From Plotosus lineatus (lineage: Eukaryota; Chordata; Actinopteri; Siluriformes; Plotosidae), in contig CM045729.1 of the NCBI GenBank assembly GCA_024760905.1, forward strand, positions 53,783,580-53,847,579: 64,000 nucleotides of DNA, given 5' to 3'. The notes beneath the pieces were generated by a model. That model searched no databases. It was not told the origin of the DNA and saw only the letters and a list, made by a program, of their open reading frames with translations. Position numbers and translations under genes: made by a program. Of this stretch, positions 23,088-34,236 are shown piece after piece. Each line of letters opens with the position of its first letter. Position 1 is the stretch's first letter.

Positions 23088-23128
23088 TGAGCGCGCGTGT
23101 GTGTGTGTGTGCGTGTGTGTGTGTGTGT
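22870..23128. repeat. (TG)/(CG) alternating purine-pyrimidine array
   Basis: About 260 bp of alternating TG and CG steps (GTGCGCGTGCGTGCGTGTG). It forms long Cys-Val or Thr-His false ORFs on both strands. Alternation with CG steps favours left-handed DNA. Confidence 0.92.
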
Positions 23129-23134
23129 TGTCCT

Positions 23135-23995
23135 GCAATGTACTGGGTGTGTTCCTGCCTTGCTCCCAGTTAAACATAACTGTTTATGTTAATCATTCCA
23201 GTCACTTGTGGTTCTACGAAATGGGATATTGTGGATAAACAGGCCATCATTTCTTTTTAAGAAATTGCTAAAGAGAAAATGTAATCCTTTATGAATATCA
23301 TAAATGAGACCACAGTGGATGAAATTTGGTACTGTTTATAGCTGGGTTATTAATCTCATTCCCTTCTCAGCTGAATTTATTTCTTTGTATATTTTGAGGA
23401 TTAATTCTTTCACAGTGTGCAAAACAGTGTTCAAAATGTAATGGAAGAATATTATGAACCTGACAACCCTGGGTGGTTTAGTCTTCTTCCTTACTCTGAT
23501 ACACATAATTAACTTTCTGAATTAGGGTTCATTAATCAGAACCCGCACTCAGTCTTGGAACGCTTTCGCCCTTCTAATTCAGTCTGAGAACCACAAAGTA
23601 CAATTATTAGAACAAATTGGCTCTCTGTTTTCTTCTATTTGGCACATCTGTAAGAAATAACTTTTATTCCACTATTGCAATAGAGTCGTGTACACTGTAC
23701 TGTGCTCTGGTACACTCCACTCCTTTTTTCAATTGATTTCAATAGATTTCCTGTTGCGTTATTTAACTTGTAGTCTGAAAGGAAATTATCATCGTTTCAG
23801 AGAATCAATTTTCTTCATCTATTTGGATCCCATGTTCAAACAGTGGATTGAGCATCAGCGGTTCCAACGAGAGACCCTCACAGAACCATGAAACATCACG
23901 AACATTCTTTTCCTCTTACTAGGAAGCATATGCAGCACATGTATTTAAACAAGTCCATTAATGTATCATAGCTATTTACTTTCTTTCTTTCTTTC
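23135..23995. other. Unannotated intronic stretch
   Basis: No repeat or coding signal recognised. Confidence 0.4.
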
Positions 23996-23999
23996 AATT

Positions 24000-24175
24000 T
24001 CTCAACTGTTTAATCCTGATTAGGGTCATGGATGGATAGAGCCTATCTCTGGGCGAGGGCAGAGTACATACTTATACTGCTCGCTCTTCGTGAAAGTCAG
24101 CAATGGTTCTTTTAAGTGCCTCGCACCACAGACAGTAAGAGACATGGCCTTTGATAACCCAGTTAGCTGCACAAA
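24000..24175 (-). mobile_element. SINE, family D (head-truncated)
   Basis: CTTTAATCC-type tail degenerate (GTTTAATCCTGATTAGGGTC), AAAGTCAGCAATGGTTCTTT, GACAGTAAGAGACATGGCC and CCCAGTTAGCTGCAC. It lacks the tRNA-like head, as the copy at 1562 does. Confidence 0.65.
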
Positions 24176-24179
24176 AAAA

Positions 24180-24874
24180 GTGCTTTTATTTAATATTGAT
24201 GAATCCAGTCCTTTCCTACTTACTTTATTAAAGAAATGATGATCATAGTGGGAAGAGAAAAGAATGTAGAGTGATGGATGGGAGACAGAAAAGGAAACGT
24301 GTCCGACATTAAATATCCAGCTGTATTTACACTATTCACGGAGTGCTCGGTGGCCGTTACATTCTTTGCATGCCTGCTGTGGGTTTTTTTTTTTTTTGAT
24401 GTTTTTAAAGTTTTAATCAATGTTACAATTCACAAACCAGCAGAACCAGACTGAAGGAATTAGTGAATCCTAATGAGGGCTTTTCCAATTTGGTGCCAGA
24501 CTCTACCTTTTTTTACCTCATCTCTCACTGTACTGTGCTCAAGTAAAGCATAAAGGAGCGCTGGTGCTGGATTTCCAGCCTCTTTTAAACCATATGGTTT
24601 CAGTATGGCATGTGCATTATATCACTATTTATTTTTGTATAGCTTTTATACAACTGTTTTACTCATTTATGGTTTCATTGTATTGCATGGTTTACATACA
24701 GCACAACTGTAATGATTTACACAGAGGAGATGATAGAGACAAGCCAGCAGACTCCAGAATAATTGATTCCTTTAAAAGTGTGAGTGAAGTGAAATTACTT
24801 TTTTTTTCTTGCAGTTAGAAGAAACAGGTTCGTGTATATAAATAATGGTAGCAGTTTCTTTTAAAATGGACAAA
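24180..24874. other. Unannotated intronic stretch
   Basis: A T run at 24385-24399. Nothing else seen. Confidence 0.4.
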
Positions 24875-24876
24875 TA

Positions 24877-25733
24877 CAGTCGGCCACCAACTTACGGAAT
24901 TAATCCATTCCAGAGCCCTTTTCGTAACGCAGAGATTTCGTAAGTAGGGGTCACATCTTACATGTTGAACGCCTAATTCATTCCAAGGCTCCAGTCTTTG
25001 GACTGGATAAACCCCATAAATCCTTTAAAAATGATAAAAGTACACCAATTTTGTATGAAATATGTGTTAAAAGTAAAAGAAAATTATTTATGAGACCATT
25101 TTAACATATTTATTAATTAAACCATTATTAAACATTTTTTATTAACACACACATACACACTTCTCTCTCTCGCGCCTGTGCTGCGGGCCACGCCCACAAG
25201 ACATGGAATTCAAAGCGCATTCCCTGCTTGACTGTTTACTGAATTAAAACACCTTAACAAACTAAACTAAAGCGTTATTCCGTCTCTCTCTCTCTTTCTC
25301 TGTCTCTCTTTCTCTGTCTCTCTCTCTCTCGCACGTGTGCGCTGTGGGCCACGCCCAGAAGACATGAATTCAAAGCACATTCCCTGCTTGACAAATTGAA
25401 CTTTAATTTGATTCCTTGAGGGATCGGAATTCCAGATGAGCTCAAATGCTCCCACATTTATTAAACATTTACTGAATTGAAACAACTTAAAAAACTAAAC
25501 TCAGAATGAAAGAGTGAAGCTTCCTTCTGTCTCTATCTGGGAGGCCAGCGGGGCGGGATGTTGAGAGACAGCCACTGAGAGAGCAACTCGCGCGTCGATT
25601 GGTGCGTTTGAATTTTGAATTCCTTTTCGTAAGAGGGGGTTGTTTCGTATCTCGGGGACGGAAACTCAAGAAAATGTTTTTCGTAGCCCGGGGATTTCGT
25701 ACACAGGAATCTTCGTAAGTTGGGGGCCGACTG
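24877..25733. mobile_element. Tigger/pogo-like non-autonomous element
   Basis: 857 bp bounded by TA (24875-24876, 25734-25735). The ends are CAGTCGGCCACCAACTTACG and CGTAAGTTGGGGGCCGACTG. The outer blocks AATTAATCCATTCCAGAGCC and TTCGTAAGAGGGGGTTG fit Tigger-type sequences. Inside, a CT-rich piece (25140-25340) carries a duplicated GCGGGCCACGCCCACAAGAC-like block, seen again at about 25347 as TGGGCCACGCCCAGAAGAC. No transposase is present. Confidence 0.8.
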
Positions 25734-25739
25734 TATTTG

Positions 25740-26270
25740 GTATTTTTGAACAATATTTTAAAAGAATAAAGGCCAAAGGTATAATAAGTATCCGCTACAC
25801 AGGAACATAGGAGTCTGATTGGTTCTCTGTTTGTGGGTTAATATTTACATTATCCCAAGTGCATAATGCTACAGTTAAGATCGCAGGCACACAGTTATGG
25901 TTTGTCACATACCCTGATTCTGAAATCCTAGAAATTGACCTGCTATCCCAAAAAAAACAACAAAAAAAAAAACATGAGCACTTAGTGTACCTTTTGCCAA
26001 ACCTGAATTATTTTAATCAGCTTTGTGACATCAGTGCATTGATTCTAGTGAACACTTTAGCCGATCTTCTTTGGATGATTACCTATCCATCCTAAAAAAT
26101 GTCAGGTTGATCGATCAAAAACTGTGGACAGGAAGTTGCTAACAGACAGATGAACAAGCAAAGAAACTCCTGCTGATGGTGGCGAAGGTAATGGAAAAAA
26201 AGCTACTCAATATGGCCCTAGTGTAGTTAAAAAAAAAAAAAAAAGTACTTTATTGAAATATGAGTTTCAG
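25740..26270. other. Unannotated intronic stretch
   Basis: No gene or named repeat. A-rich runs at 25950-25972 and 26228-26244. The latter borders the LINE fragment that follows. Confidence 0.35.
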
Positions 26271-26274
26271 AAGA

Positions 26275-26470
26275 TTTAGTCGTGAAGCTGTTTCCAGAGC
26301 TCCAGCGATGCATAAAGGTGATTCCGACTGTATCTAGTGAGTATCTCTCAATCGGACACGCCAGCCCAGGCTTGTTCCCTGACTGAGAGGTGACATTCCA
26401 TGTTCCAAGAGCGAGAGTCAGTAACTGAGGAGCCACAAGAAGTCATGCCTTCAGCTGCCTCCTAACTTGC
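26275..26470 (-). pseudogene. Fragment of the second LINE family, endonuclease start
   Basis: The minus-strand translation includes LTLALGTWNVTSQSGNKPG, the beginning of the endonuclease domain. It is similar to LTLTLGTWNVTSLSKNEPEL in the copy ending near 51545. Only this small piece remains. Confidence 0.7.
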
Positions 26471-26474
26471 AACA

Positions 26475-26785
26475 CACCCGAATATTTGTAATTATTGTAC
26501 CAGTGCTTTGACAAAATATTTAACTGTTGGAATTTTAACGGTTGCTGCACAAAGCAAAGATTTCGCATGTAACGGGAAAAAAATCACTAAAGGCTGCCAG
26601 CAGTTATTATAAGCTGCTTTGGTCCAGAGTCTGTTCTACTGAAATGGTGGTACACAGATGAGCCTGCAAATCTAAGCGTTGCATGTAATAGAGTAGAATC
26701 ATCTGAATATTTCTTGCATCGTTATGGTTTATTCAGTTAAAGTAGAAAAGGTGGTTTTTTTTATGTATGTGGTTACAAATTGACT
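26475..26785. other. Unannotated intronic stretch
   Basis: No feature recognised. Confidence 0.35.
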
Positions 26786-26790
26786 TTCAT

Positions 26791-26955
26791 CAAGAGTAGG
26801 CTCCAAAGCAGTCAGTGTGTTTCCATCCTGCGATGGCCTGGCGAGCTGTCCAGGGTGTACTCTGTCCTCGCCCAAAGTCAGCTGAGATGACCCCTTGATG
26901 TCTGAGATGTCAGCTGAGATGTCCCCGTGACCCTAATTAGGATGCAATGAAACGG
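26791..26955 (+). mobile_element. SINE tail fragment (family D or A type)
   Basis: CCATCCTGCGATGGCCTGGC, GAGCTGTCCAGGGTGTACTC and GTCCCCGTGACCCTAATTAG are the shared tail. A short duplication repeats GTCAGCTGAGATG twice (26877-26890, 26909-26922). Confidence 0.65.
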
Positions 26956-26964
26956 TTACAAATT

Positions 26965-27200
26965 GTGTGGAATGTTTAGGTCGCCGACTTCACCACAAGA
27001 GGGTTTCAGTTTCAAGTCCCGGACTCGGCAGAGGCGTTTGCATCTTCTCCCTGTGATTGTGTGGGTTTTTTTCCGGGCCCCGGGTTTCCTTCCACATACC
27101 AAAGACCTGCGTATTGGGTCAACTGGCTGTTCAAAATTGCCCCAGTTGTGAGTATGAAAGGTAAGGTATGGTCTAAATTGGACATAATGTGAACTGACTT
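26965..27200 (+). mobile_element. SINE, family A-like
   Basis: TTTCAAGTCCCGGACTCG resembles a decayed box B. Then come TGTGATTGTGTGGG, CCCCGGGTTTCCTTCCACAT, CCAAAGACCTGCGTATTGGG and TTCAAAATTGCCCC. Confidence 0.6.
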
Positions 27201-27204
27201 AAAT

Positions 27205-28370
27205 AAATGTCCATACATTTTAAATCAAGAATAATATTTGTTAGTATGATCATACTGAGTGGACTGGCAGATGTTATTTACATAACCTGGAGTTGAAAAA
27301 ACATTCTAGGATAATGGTGGCATTTATTGGCTTTGTTTAAGGCCACTTAGTGATTCTATTGAGCTTTGAGCACAATGACAGAAAGATATAGACTGAAACA
27401 GTTTATCACAGTGGTCAAATATTCACTGCTTCAGTCTTACCCCCTTTTAAAACTTGACTCCTTGGTGTAATCGCTATACAGTTAGTGAGCTGATTACTCC
27501 CGAAGGTAAGTTTGAGTTGAGTGCTTGAGGATAATATATTGGCTTAGGGCTCACATGGCGCCTGTGAATTTCACAATGAAAATGTACATATATGGTAGTG
27601 AACTGTGTGAATGTGAATAAAAAGTTCTACCACATAGTCATGTGAACAGTCGTTAGATTGCAGTCTTGTGTTCACTGGATTTATGAAACTCATGCACGTC
27701 ATGGGCCATAATCCTATTAAAAAAGCAAAAGGCGGAATAAAATCTCAAGCTTGATTAATAAAGTTAACTTAGACTGGGGCCTTTTAATAGGGTTAACTTA
27801 CTTGTTTAGTTATCAAATAGTTAACTTGCACTGGGGCCTTTAAATTATTGTGTCACTTGTGTGGCATGTTGGTTGTTTCCAAAATTTAAAAATAAGCATT
27901 TACGTAGTCACAGGCTGGCAATTCTTGGACAAGCTGAATGTGTGTGTCGCTGTACCTGTTTTTATAATCCACAGAATAAACCAGTTAAATAATTTGTAGC
28001 CGGTTTCATCATGAAAGCGAAGCACTAACTAAAAGACTCAACTGTTGGTATTATTTTTACTTGCCTACAAGAACCCACCTGGAATCCAAAGTAGGAAACT
28101 GATTTGAGATTAATTTAAGTAACTTATATTTAGTAATAAAAGGAAAAGGGAAGTGTGTAAGAAATTGCTGTAATAGATGTTTGAGCACACATGGACACCT
28201 TCACATCTGAAACATCTTGGGCACTCTGGGTGGTGTCGTAGTGCAGTGGGTCTTGATTCAATTTTTATTGTATGTGAGAAGTTCTGTATGTTCCTGTGGG
28301 TGACATTTACGTTGCTCCTATGTGTGAATGTGTGTCTTTTTTTTTTTTTAACTGTTATTCCTACAAATAG
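27205..28370. other. Unannotated intronic stretch with one short direct repeat
   Basis: GTTAACTT(AG/GC)ACTGGGGCCTTT occurs at about 27769 and again about 55 bp later. No gene is seen. The rest is AT-rich unique-looking DNA. Confidence 0.35.
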
Positions 28371-28376
28371 CTTTTA

Positions 28377-29178
28377 CAGTGGTACCTCACCTTATGAAAT
28401 TAATCTGTTCCAGAGCTTTTTTCGTAACCTCCATTTTTTTTGTAAGTTGAACCGCATTTTACATGTAAAATGCATGATTCGTTCCAAGGCTCCCAATACT
28501 ACCCCCTAAACCCTTTAAAAATGATAAAAGCATACCTTTTAAGGACCTCATTCTGCTTCAGTATCGTACAAATGGTAGACGGGTTTGGCCATATTCCTTT
28601 GTGATATCATTCGAGCCCGTTTCTTCTTCTCACTCGCACCAGAAATCACACACGTGTCTGTGTATGTATGTGTTTGTGCGTGTGTGTGCGTGCGCGCGCG
28701 TGTGTTGACCATGTCTTCTTAGCGGAGTTGTAATCTTACAAATGTTTATGGAAGGTTAAAAGCCTGACTCAAGAAATAAAGCATAAAGCAACAGTAACTC
28801 TGTCCTTTACACGAAAAGCATCACGGTGGATTCAGCTCTATAATAGGCAATGGGAGGTAGCTGCATCATTCCTTCTAGGCAATGGGATCCCTATCCAAGA
28901 TGGCGTCAGGTGGATCTTTCCAAGATGGCGCTTGAGTGAAGGCGACATGAATGACAGCTCAGTTGTAAGCCAATGGGAGGCCAGCGGGGTGGGATGTTTG
29001 AACGTCATTGATGGGAGAGCAACTTGTGCAATGTTTGAACGGCACGTTTGAATTTTTAAGATGGCGCTTTCGTAATGTGAACTTGTTTCGTATCCTGAGA
29101 CAAAGTTCTTCAAAAAATGCTTTTTGTAACCTGAATTTTTTTTGTTTGGTCAGACTTTCGTAAGGTGAGGTACCACTG
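28377..29178. mobile_element. Tigger/pogo-like non-autonomous element next to mylk exon 2
   Basis: 802 bp flanked by TA (28375-28376, 29179-29180), with ends CAGTGGTACCTCACCTTATG and CGTAAGGTGAGGTACCACTG. Its interior resembles the element at 24877 (CCTTTAAAAATGATAAAAG, GGGAGGCCAGCGGGG). It ends 57 bp before exon 2, so the branch-point zone of the intron is probably just spared. No transposase ORF is present. Confidence 0.85.
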
Positions 29179-29235
29179 TACTTCTATACTGTCCTGTAGC
29201 TCCATGATGCAGCTCTGTTTTTCTTATATTTGCAG

Positions 29236-29392
29236 AAACATGGGCGATGTGCAGTTGGTGACCAGTTCTCCCATGTCAAAGAACAGGCTGTCTATGGAGA
29301 AGGTCTCTGTCAACAGTGAGGCACCAACATTTACCCTTCCTCCCCGCAATGCCCGTGTCGCCCTCGGAAGCACAGCACGACTTGACGGCAAG
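29236..29392 (+). CDS. mylk: Myosin light chain kinase (long form), exon 2 with start codon
   Basis: The acceptor TTGCAG ends at 29235 and the donor AAG|GTAACC follows 29392. The ATG at 29240 has a good context (A at -3, G at +4). The 51 codons begin MGDVQLVTSSPMSKNRLS, close to the MGDVKLVASS-type N-terminus of vertebrate MYLK, and end SEAPTFTLPPRNARVALGS plus seven residues, the first strands of Ig domain 1. Coding ends in phase 0. MYLK phosphorylates the regulatory light chain of myosin II under calcium-calmodulin control. The N-terminal Ig region is specific to the long isoform, which is associated with actin filaments. The kinase and calmodulin-binding parts are outside the window. Recognition rests on sequence similarity recalled from the family. 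Paralog (mylka or mylkb) is undecided. Confidence 0.9.
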
Positions 29393-29394
29393 GT

Positions 29395-30915
29395 AACCAT
29401 CCACTTAACCACACTCTTCAGAATCCAAGCATTATTCTCAGTGAGTGATAACTGCGCTCACCACACATTGGTTATTGTGTCAGCAGTGTTCCCAATATGC
29501 TAAATTGGCATGAAAACGGTGCAAATTATTTTAGATTGGCGCAAGGAATTATTGGTGCTGCGCCAGTAATTTTTTCATCTTTGTTTTGTTTTAAGTTCCA
29601 CAATCTACAACTTTTCATAAATAATGTTAAACTACTGTCAAAATGTTCGGCATGTATTGGAAATATACCCCCTCCTACACCTACCACGCTTCTTGCCATC
29701 AAGCAAGCTACACCATCGAGTTATTTATGCAGAGTTCACACACAGGCTTTCAGGTCAAAATTTGACTAAAATGTGAACACTTGAATGGAGTTACCAGCTT
29801 TTTTTTTTGAAGCAGACAAAACATTTGGCTAATACACAAAGGTGGTTTTAATTTCATAGTTTTGTTATTTACAGCACCTTTATTTTCCTCGTGTGCGTTT
29901 GTACTCACAAAAATGTCTGAAGTTAGCACTAAATATTAAGAATATCAAGCGACTCAATGTATTGTAGCTGATATGGCTGTGGTGGAGTGGGATGCACACT
30001 TTAATGAAGAACATTTCTTTTAGCAACAGTTTTCCCCCCGTACATTTAATAACATAGAAGTGTTTGTAACGTATTTACATTTTTAATTTCGTACTAACCA
30101 GAAGACATTGGAAATTTCTGGAATTAGTTTTCCCCAAGGTCCAACTCATACCAAGCATGACAAGTCATGGGCCAAAACATCTGTGATTAAATGTGAACCA
30201 GCACTGAAAATAAATATCCTTGTGCGCACACACACAGAAAACAATGACTTACAACAACACTACAGCATGTGGCATGCAGCAGTTCTGAGTATCCTGAGGC
30301 AAAGATAACTGTATCACCTTTTCTACAAAGGCCTGACATATGTCTATATATCAACAATAACTTGAAAAGTGAAACTGCACATAAGTAGATAATTGACTGG
30401 TCTCTCAGAAAAGGAGAGATGGCATATGCCCGATCAGTCACTTTTGGGCTATCTGTGAGCCCATGCATTTTAAGGTGGTGGATAGTGATGTGGTGGCTAA
30501 ACCTGCCGTGTGTGGGTCATCATGTGGTCTCACATACCCCTGAGGAAACACATGGTGGCCTTTACCCTCAGTGGTTGGAACTGTCGTGGCAAAAAAAATG
30601 TAAAAATTGGAGACCACTTTCAATGGTGATCATCGTAAAAAAGGGTTTCCTATTTCTCTTTTTTAAACGGATGTTGCTGTTGGCTGATAAGGAAGAAATG
30701 TCTAAGTGGGTTGAATTAAAAAAAAAAAAAAAACAGGGGAAATCGACAATAAGTATACCATCTGTGAAATGTCTACATAAATAGCCATCAGTTGCATCTC
30801 TACAAGCACATTCACCTCAAAAAAAAAAAAAAAAAAAAAAAAAAGCCAAGCAAGATTGTGACCAATGGGTCAACTTTGAGGACTGCTCAGAGAGATTTTC
30901 AATTTTTTGCATTTT
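29395..30915. other. Unannotated start of intron 2
   Basis: 1.5 kb with no recognisable repeat family except A runs near 30719-30734 and 30817-30844. No coding signal. Confidence 0.4.
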
Positions 30916-30919
30916 CTTC

Positions 30920-31142
30920 CCATCCTTGGTTGGGTTTCTTCTGGGTATTTTAGTTTCCTTATGTAGTCAAAAGACCTGCACATTAGGCTAATTAACTGTT
31001 CCAAATTGCCCTTAGATGTTTTTGTTTCCCCTGTAATTGACTGGTTAAATTGTGAACCCTGCCTTCATTCTGATCAGGCTGAGGTAAGTTCCAGCCTCCC
31101 TGTGACTCTTGTAGGATTAATTGTTTAGCAAATGGATAAAGG
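30920..31142 (+). mobile_element. SINE, family A (head-truncated)
   Basis: GGGTTTCTTCTGGGTATTTT, AAAAGACCTGCACATTAGGC, TTCCAAATTGCCCTTAGATG, and a tail ending TTAGCAAATGGAT. Confidence 0.65.
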
Positions 31143-31224
31143 AATTATTTTATGACCCATGTATGTGGAGGAAAGTGTGGAATAGAGACATTGTGACCGC
31201 TTTGTTGTTTTAACTGCACCTGGA

Positions 31225-33095
31225 GAAACAACTAGGGTCGTGGGGACCCAGCCAACACCAGACCATTGCAGGGCAACACTGACACAACCATTCACACTCA
31301 CACCTTGCGGCAAGTTGGAACAGCTTATCCTAATGTGCATGTCTGTTTGTGGGAGGAAACTGAAGTACCTGAAGAAAACCCACACGAGCACAGGTACAGT
31401 GGTATGAAAAAGTATCTGAACCTTTTGGAATTTCTCACATTTCTGCATTAAATCACCATCAAATGTGATCTGATCTTTGTCAAAATCACACAGATGAAAA
31501 AACTGTCTGCTTTAACTAAAACCACCCAAACATTTATAGGTTTGCATATTTTAATGAGGATAGCATGCAAACAATGACCAGAAGGGGGAGGAATAAGTAA
31601 CTGAACCCTTTGCTGAAGGAGACTTAAAGAGCAATTGAAACCAATTTTTACCAAACGATTTAAGTCAGGTGTGTGCCCAATCACTGATGAGTGGCTTAAA
31701 GCTGCCCTGCCCACTATAAAACACACCTGGTAAGAATTGTCTTGATGAGAACCATTGTCTGATGTGCACCATGGCTCGCTCAAAGGAGCTGTCTGAAGAC
31801 CTGCGATCAAGAATTGTTGATTTGTATAAAGCTGGGAAAGGATACAAAACCATCTCTAAAAGTCTGGATGTTCATCAATCGACAGTCAGAGAAGTTGTCT
31901 ACAAATGGAGAGAGTTTGGCACTGTTGCTTCTCTCCCAAGGAGTGGCCGTCCACCAAAGATGACGCCAAGAGTTCAGCGCAGAATACTCAGAGAGGTAAA
32001 AAAAAAAACCCTAGAGTGTCTGCTCACGACTTACAGAAATCACTGGCACAGTCCAATATCTCTGTGCACACATCAACTATATGTAAAACAATGGCCAAGA
32101 ATGGTGTTCATGGGAGGACTCCAAGGAGGAAGCCACTGCTGTCTAAAAAAAAACATTGTTGCTCGTTTAATGTTTGCAAAAAGGCACTTGGACACTCCAC
32201 AGAAGTTTTGGCAAAATATTTTGTGGACTGATGAAACCAAAGTTGAATTGTTTGGGAGGAACACACAACGTCATGTGTGGAGGAAAAATGGAACAGCTCA
32301 CCAACATCAACACCTCATCCCCACCGTGAAGCATGGTGGAGGATGCATCATGGGTTGGGGCTGTTTTGCTGCCTCAGGGCCTGGACAACTTGCAATCATT
32401 AATGGAAAAATGAATTAAAAAGTTTATCAGGATGTTTTGCAGGAAAACCTGAGGCCGTCTGTCAGACAGTTGAAGCTAAAAAGAGGATGGATGCTGCAAC
32501 AAGACAATGATCCAAAACACAGAAGTAAATCAACTTCAGAATGGTTTCAGAAGAACAAAATACACGTTCTGGAGTGGCCAAGTCAAAGTCCAGACTTGAA
32601 CCCCATTGAGATGCTGTGGCATGACCTTAAGACAGCGATTCATGCCAGACATCCCAGGAATCTGACTGAACTACAGCAGTTTTGTAAAGAAGAATGGGCC
32701 AAGATTAGTCCTGATTGATGTGCCAGACTGATCTGCAGCTGCAGGAAGCGTCTGGTTGAAGTTATTGCTGCCAAAGGGGGGGGGACCACAAAATATTAAA
32801 TGTGATGGTTCAGTTACTTATTCCTCCCCCTTCTGTCATTGTTTGCATGCTATCCTCATTAAAATATGAAAACCTATAAATGTTTGGGTGGTTTTCGTTA
32901 AAGCAGACACTGTTTTTTTTATCTGTGTGATTTTGACAAAGATCAGATCACATTTGGTGATTTTATGCAGAAATGTGAGAAATTCCAAAAGATTCAGATA
33001 CTTTTTCATTCCACTGTAAACATGCACTGAGAGGGACTTGAACCCAGGATATTCTTGCTGTGAGGTGGCTGTGCTAACCACTACGCCACCATGTC
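31225..33095 (-). mobile_element. SINE family A interrupted by a Tc1-like element
   Basis: The SINE runs from about 31225 (GGGTCGTGGGGACC) to CCCACACGAGCACAGG at 31394. It resumes after the transposon at 33019 with ACATGCACTGAGAGGGACTTGAACCC-type head (box B complement) and CCACTACGCCACCATG (33079-33094). The break is at a TA, duplicated on both sides, so the transposon came later than the SINE. Confidence 0.8.
31397..33016 (+). mobile_element. Tc1-like transposon with disrupted transposase
   Basis: TA duplicates at 31395-31396 and 33017-33018. Inverted ends start CAGTGG(T/A)ATGAAAAAGTAT. The transposase begins at 31771 (MARSKELSEDLRSRIVDLY) after an upstream in-frame ATG at 31762. It has a paired-like DNA-binding region (SLDVHQSTVREVVYKW) and an RSGRPPKMTPR linker. 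An A-run at about 31997-32006 shifts the frame and a second A-run near 32146-32153 restores it. TAA at 32416 interrupts it again. All three catalytic residues can be read: WTDETKVELF, QQDNDPKH and LNPIEMLW. Full length is about 340 residues. The element is recent-looking but not autonomous. Confidence 0.92.
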
Positions 33096-33270
33096 ACTAT
33101 TTATACTACCACCAAAGAAAAAAACAACATTTTTTTATAGATTTAATGATGAGATATTTATGGCTTATTTAATTTTAATCATGACTGACGCAGGTGTACT
33201 TCCAGCACAGACGAGTGCAGAAAATAGTTTTGTGATGGCAGCTCTTTCAAGAACTTAAAGTTTTGATAGT

Positions 33271-34065
33271 GCAAACTGGATTCCAAAAAAGTTGGGACAC
33301 TATACAAATTGTGAATAAAAACTGAATGCAATGATGTTGAAGTGCTAAATTTCAATATTTTATTCTGAATAGAACATCGATGACAGGTCTAAAGTTTAAA
33401 ATGAGAAAATGTATCATTTTAAGGGAAAAATATTGATTTTTAAATTTCATGGTGTAAAAAAAATCTCAAAGTTGGGACAGGTAGCAGTAAGAGGCTGGAA
33501 AAGTCAAGTCAATTGCACTTATAACGAACTGCTGGCAGACCAATTACCACGGAGGTCCATTGGCAACATGACTGAGTATAAAAAGAGCTTTTCAGAGTGT
33601 CAGTGTCTCTCAGAAGCACAAATGGGTAGAGGATCAACAATTCCCCCAATGCTGCGCAGAAAGGTAGTGGACCAAGATCAGGAAGGTGTTTCCCAGTGAA
33701 AATTGCAAAGAGTTTGAAGTTATCATCATCTACAGTGCATAACATCATCCAAGATTCAGAGAATCTGGAACAATCTCTGTGAGTAAGGGACAAGGCCGAA
33801 AAACCATACTGGATGCCTGTGATCTTTGGGTCCTTAAACGGCACTGCACCACAAACAGGAAGGCTACTGTAAGGGAAATCACAGAATGGCCTCGGCAATA
33901 TTTCCAGAACCCATTGTCGGTGAACACAATCCACCGTGCCATCCACCGTTGCCACGGATGTGCTTCATTGTTCACAGGGAAGGCACTAGAGCACGGGGAA
34001 ACCGTAGTCACTGTTAGAGATGCAAAGAAACACGGAAATCAAACTAAAGCGAGAACTGGTGGAGC
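33271..34065 (+). mobile_element. Tc1-like remnant, N-terminal half of a different family
   Basis: It starts with CTGGATTCCAAAAAAGTTGG, the terminal repeat seen at 46438. Inside is a decayed transposase N-terminus (AQMGRGSTIPPMLRRKVV at about 33615, then KGQGRKTILDACDLWVLKRH and NPLSVNTIHRAIHRC at 33782-33950). The catalytic half and the right terminal repeat are absent. Unrelated sequence follows from about 34066. Confidence 0.75.
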
Positions 34066-34236
34066 ACGGAGCTGAGAGCCAGAGAGATCATGGGAAAGAG
34101 GGACAATCTTCTAGCACCGGGAAAAGCGCTCTGCTCTGTCTTTATAGCTGTGATTAAGTGGAATCAGGACAGTGGAATCAGAGAGAGAGCGAGACAGAGA
34201 GTCGCCAAAACCAGAGTCTCTCACAACACAGAGCAT

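Noticed and set aside
22697..23238. Cys-Val and Thr-His repeat ORFs of 140-170 aa
   Set aside because: Microsatellite translation in all frames.
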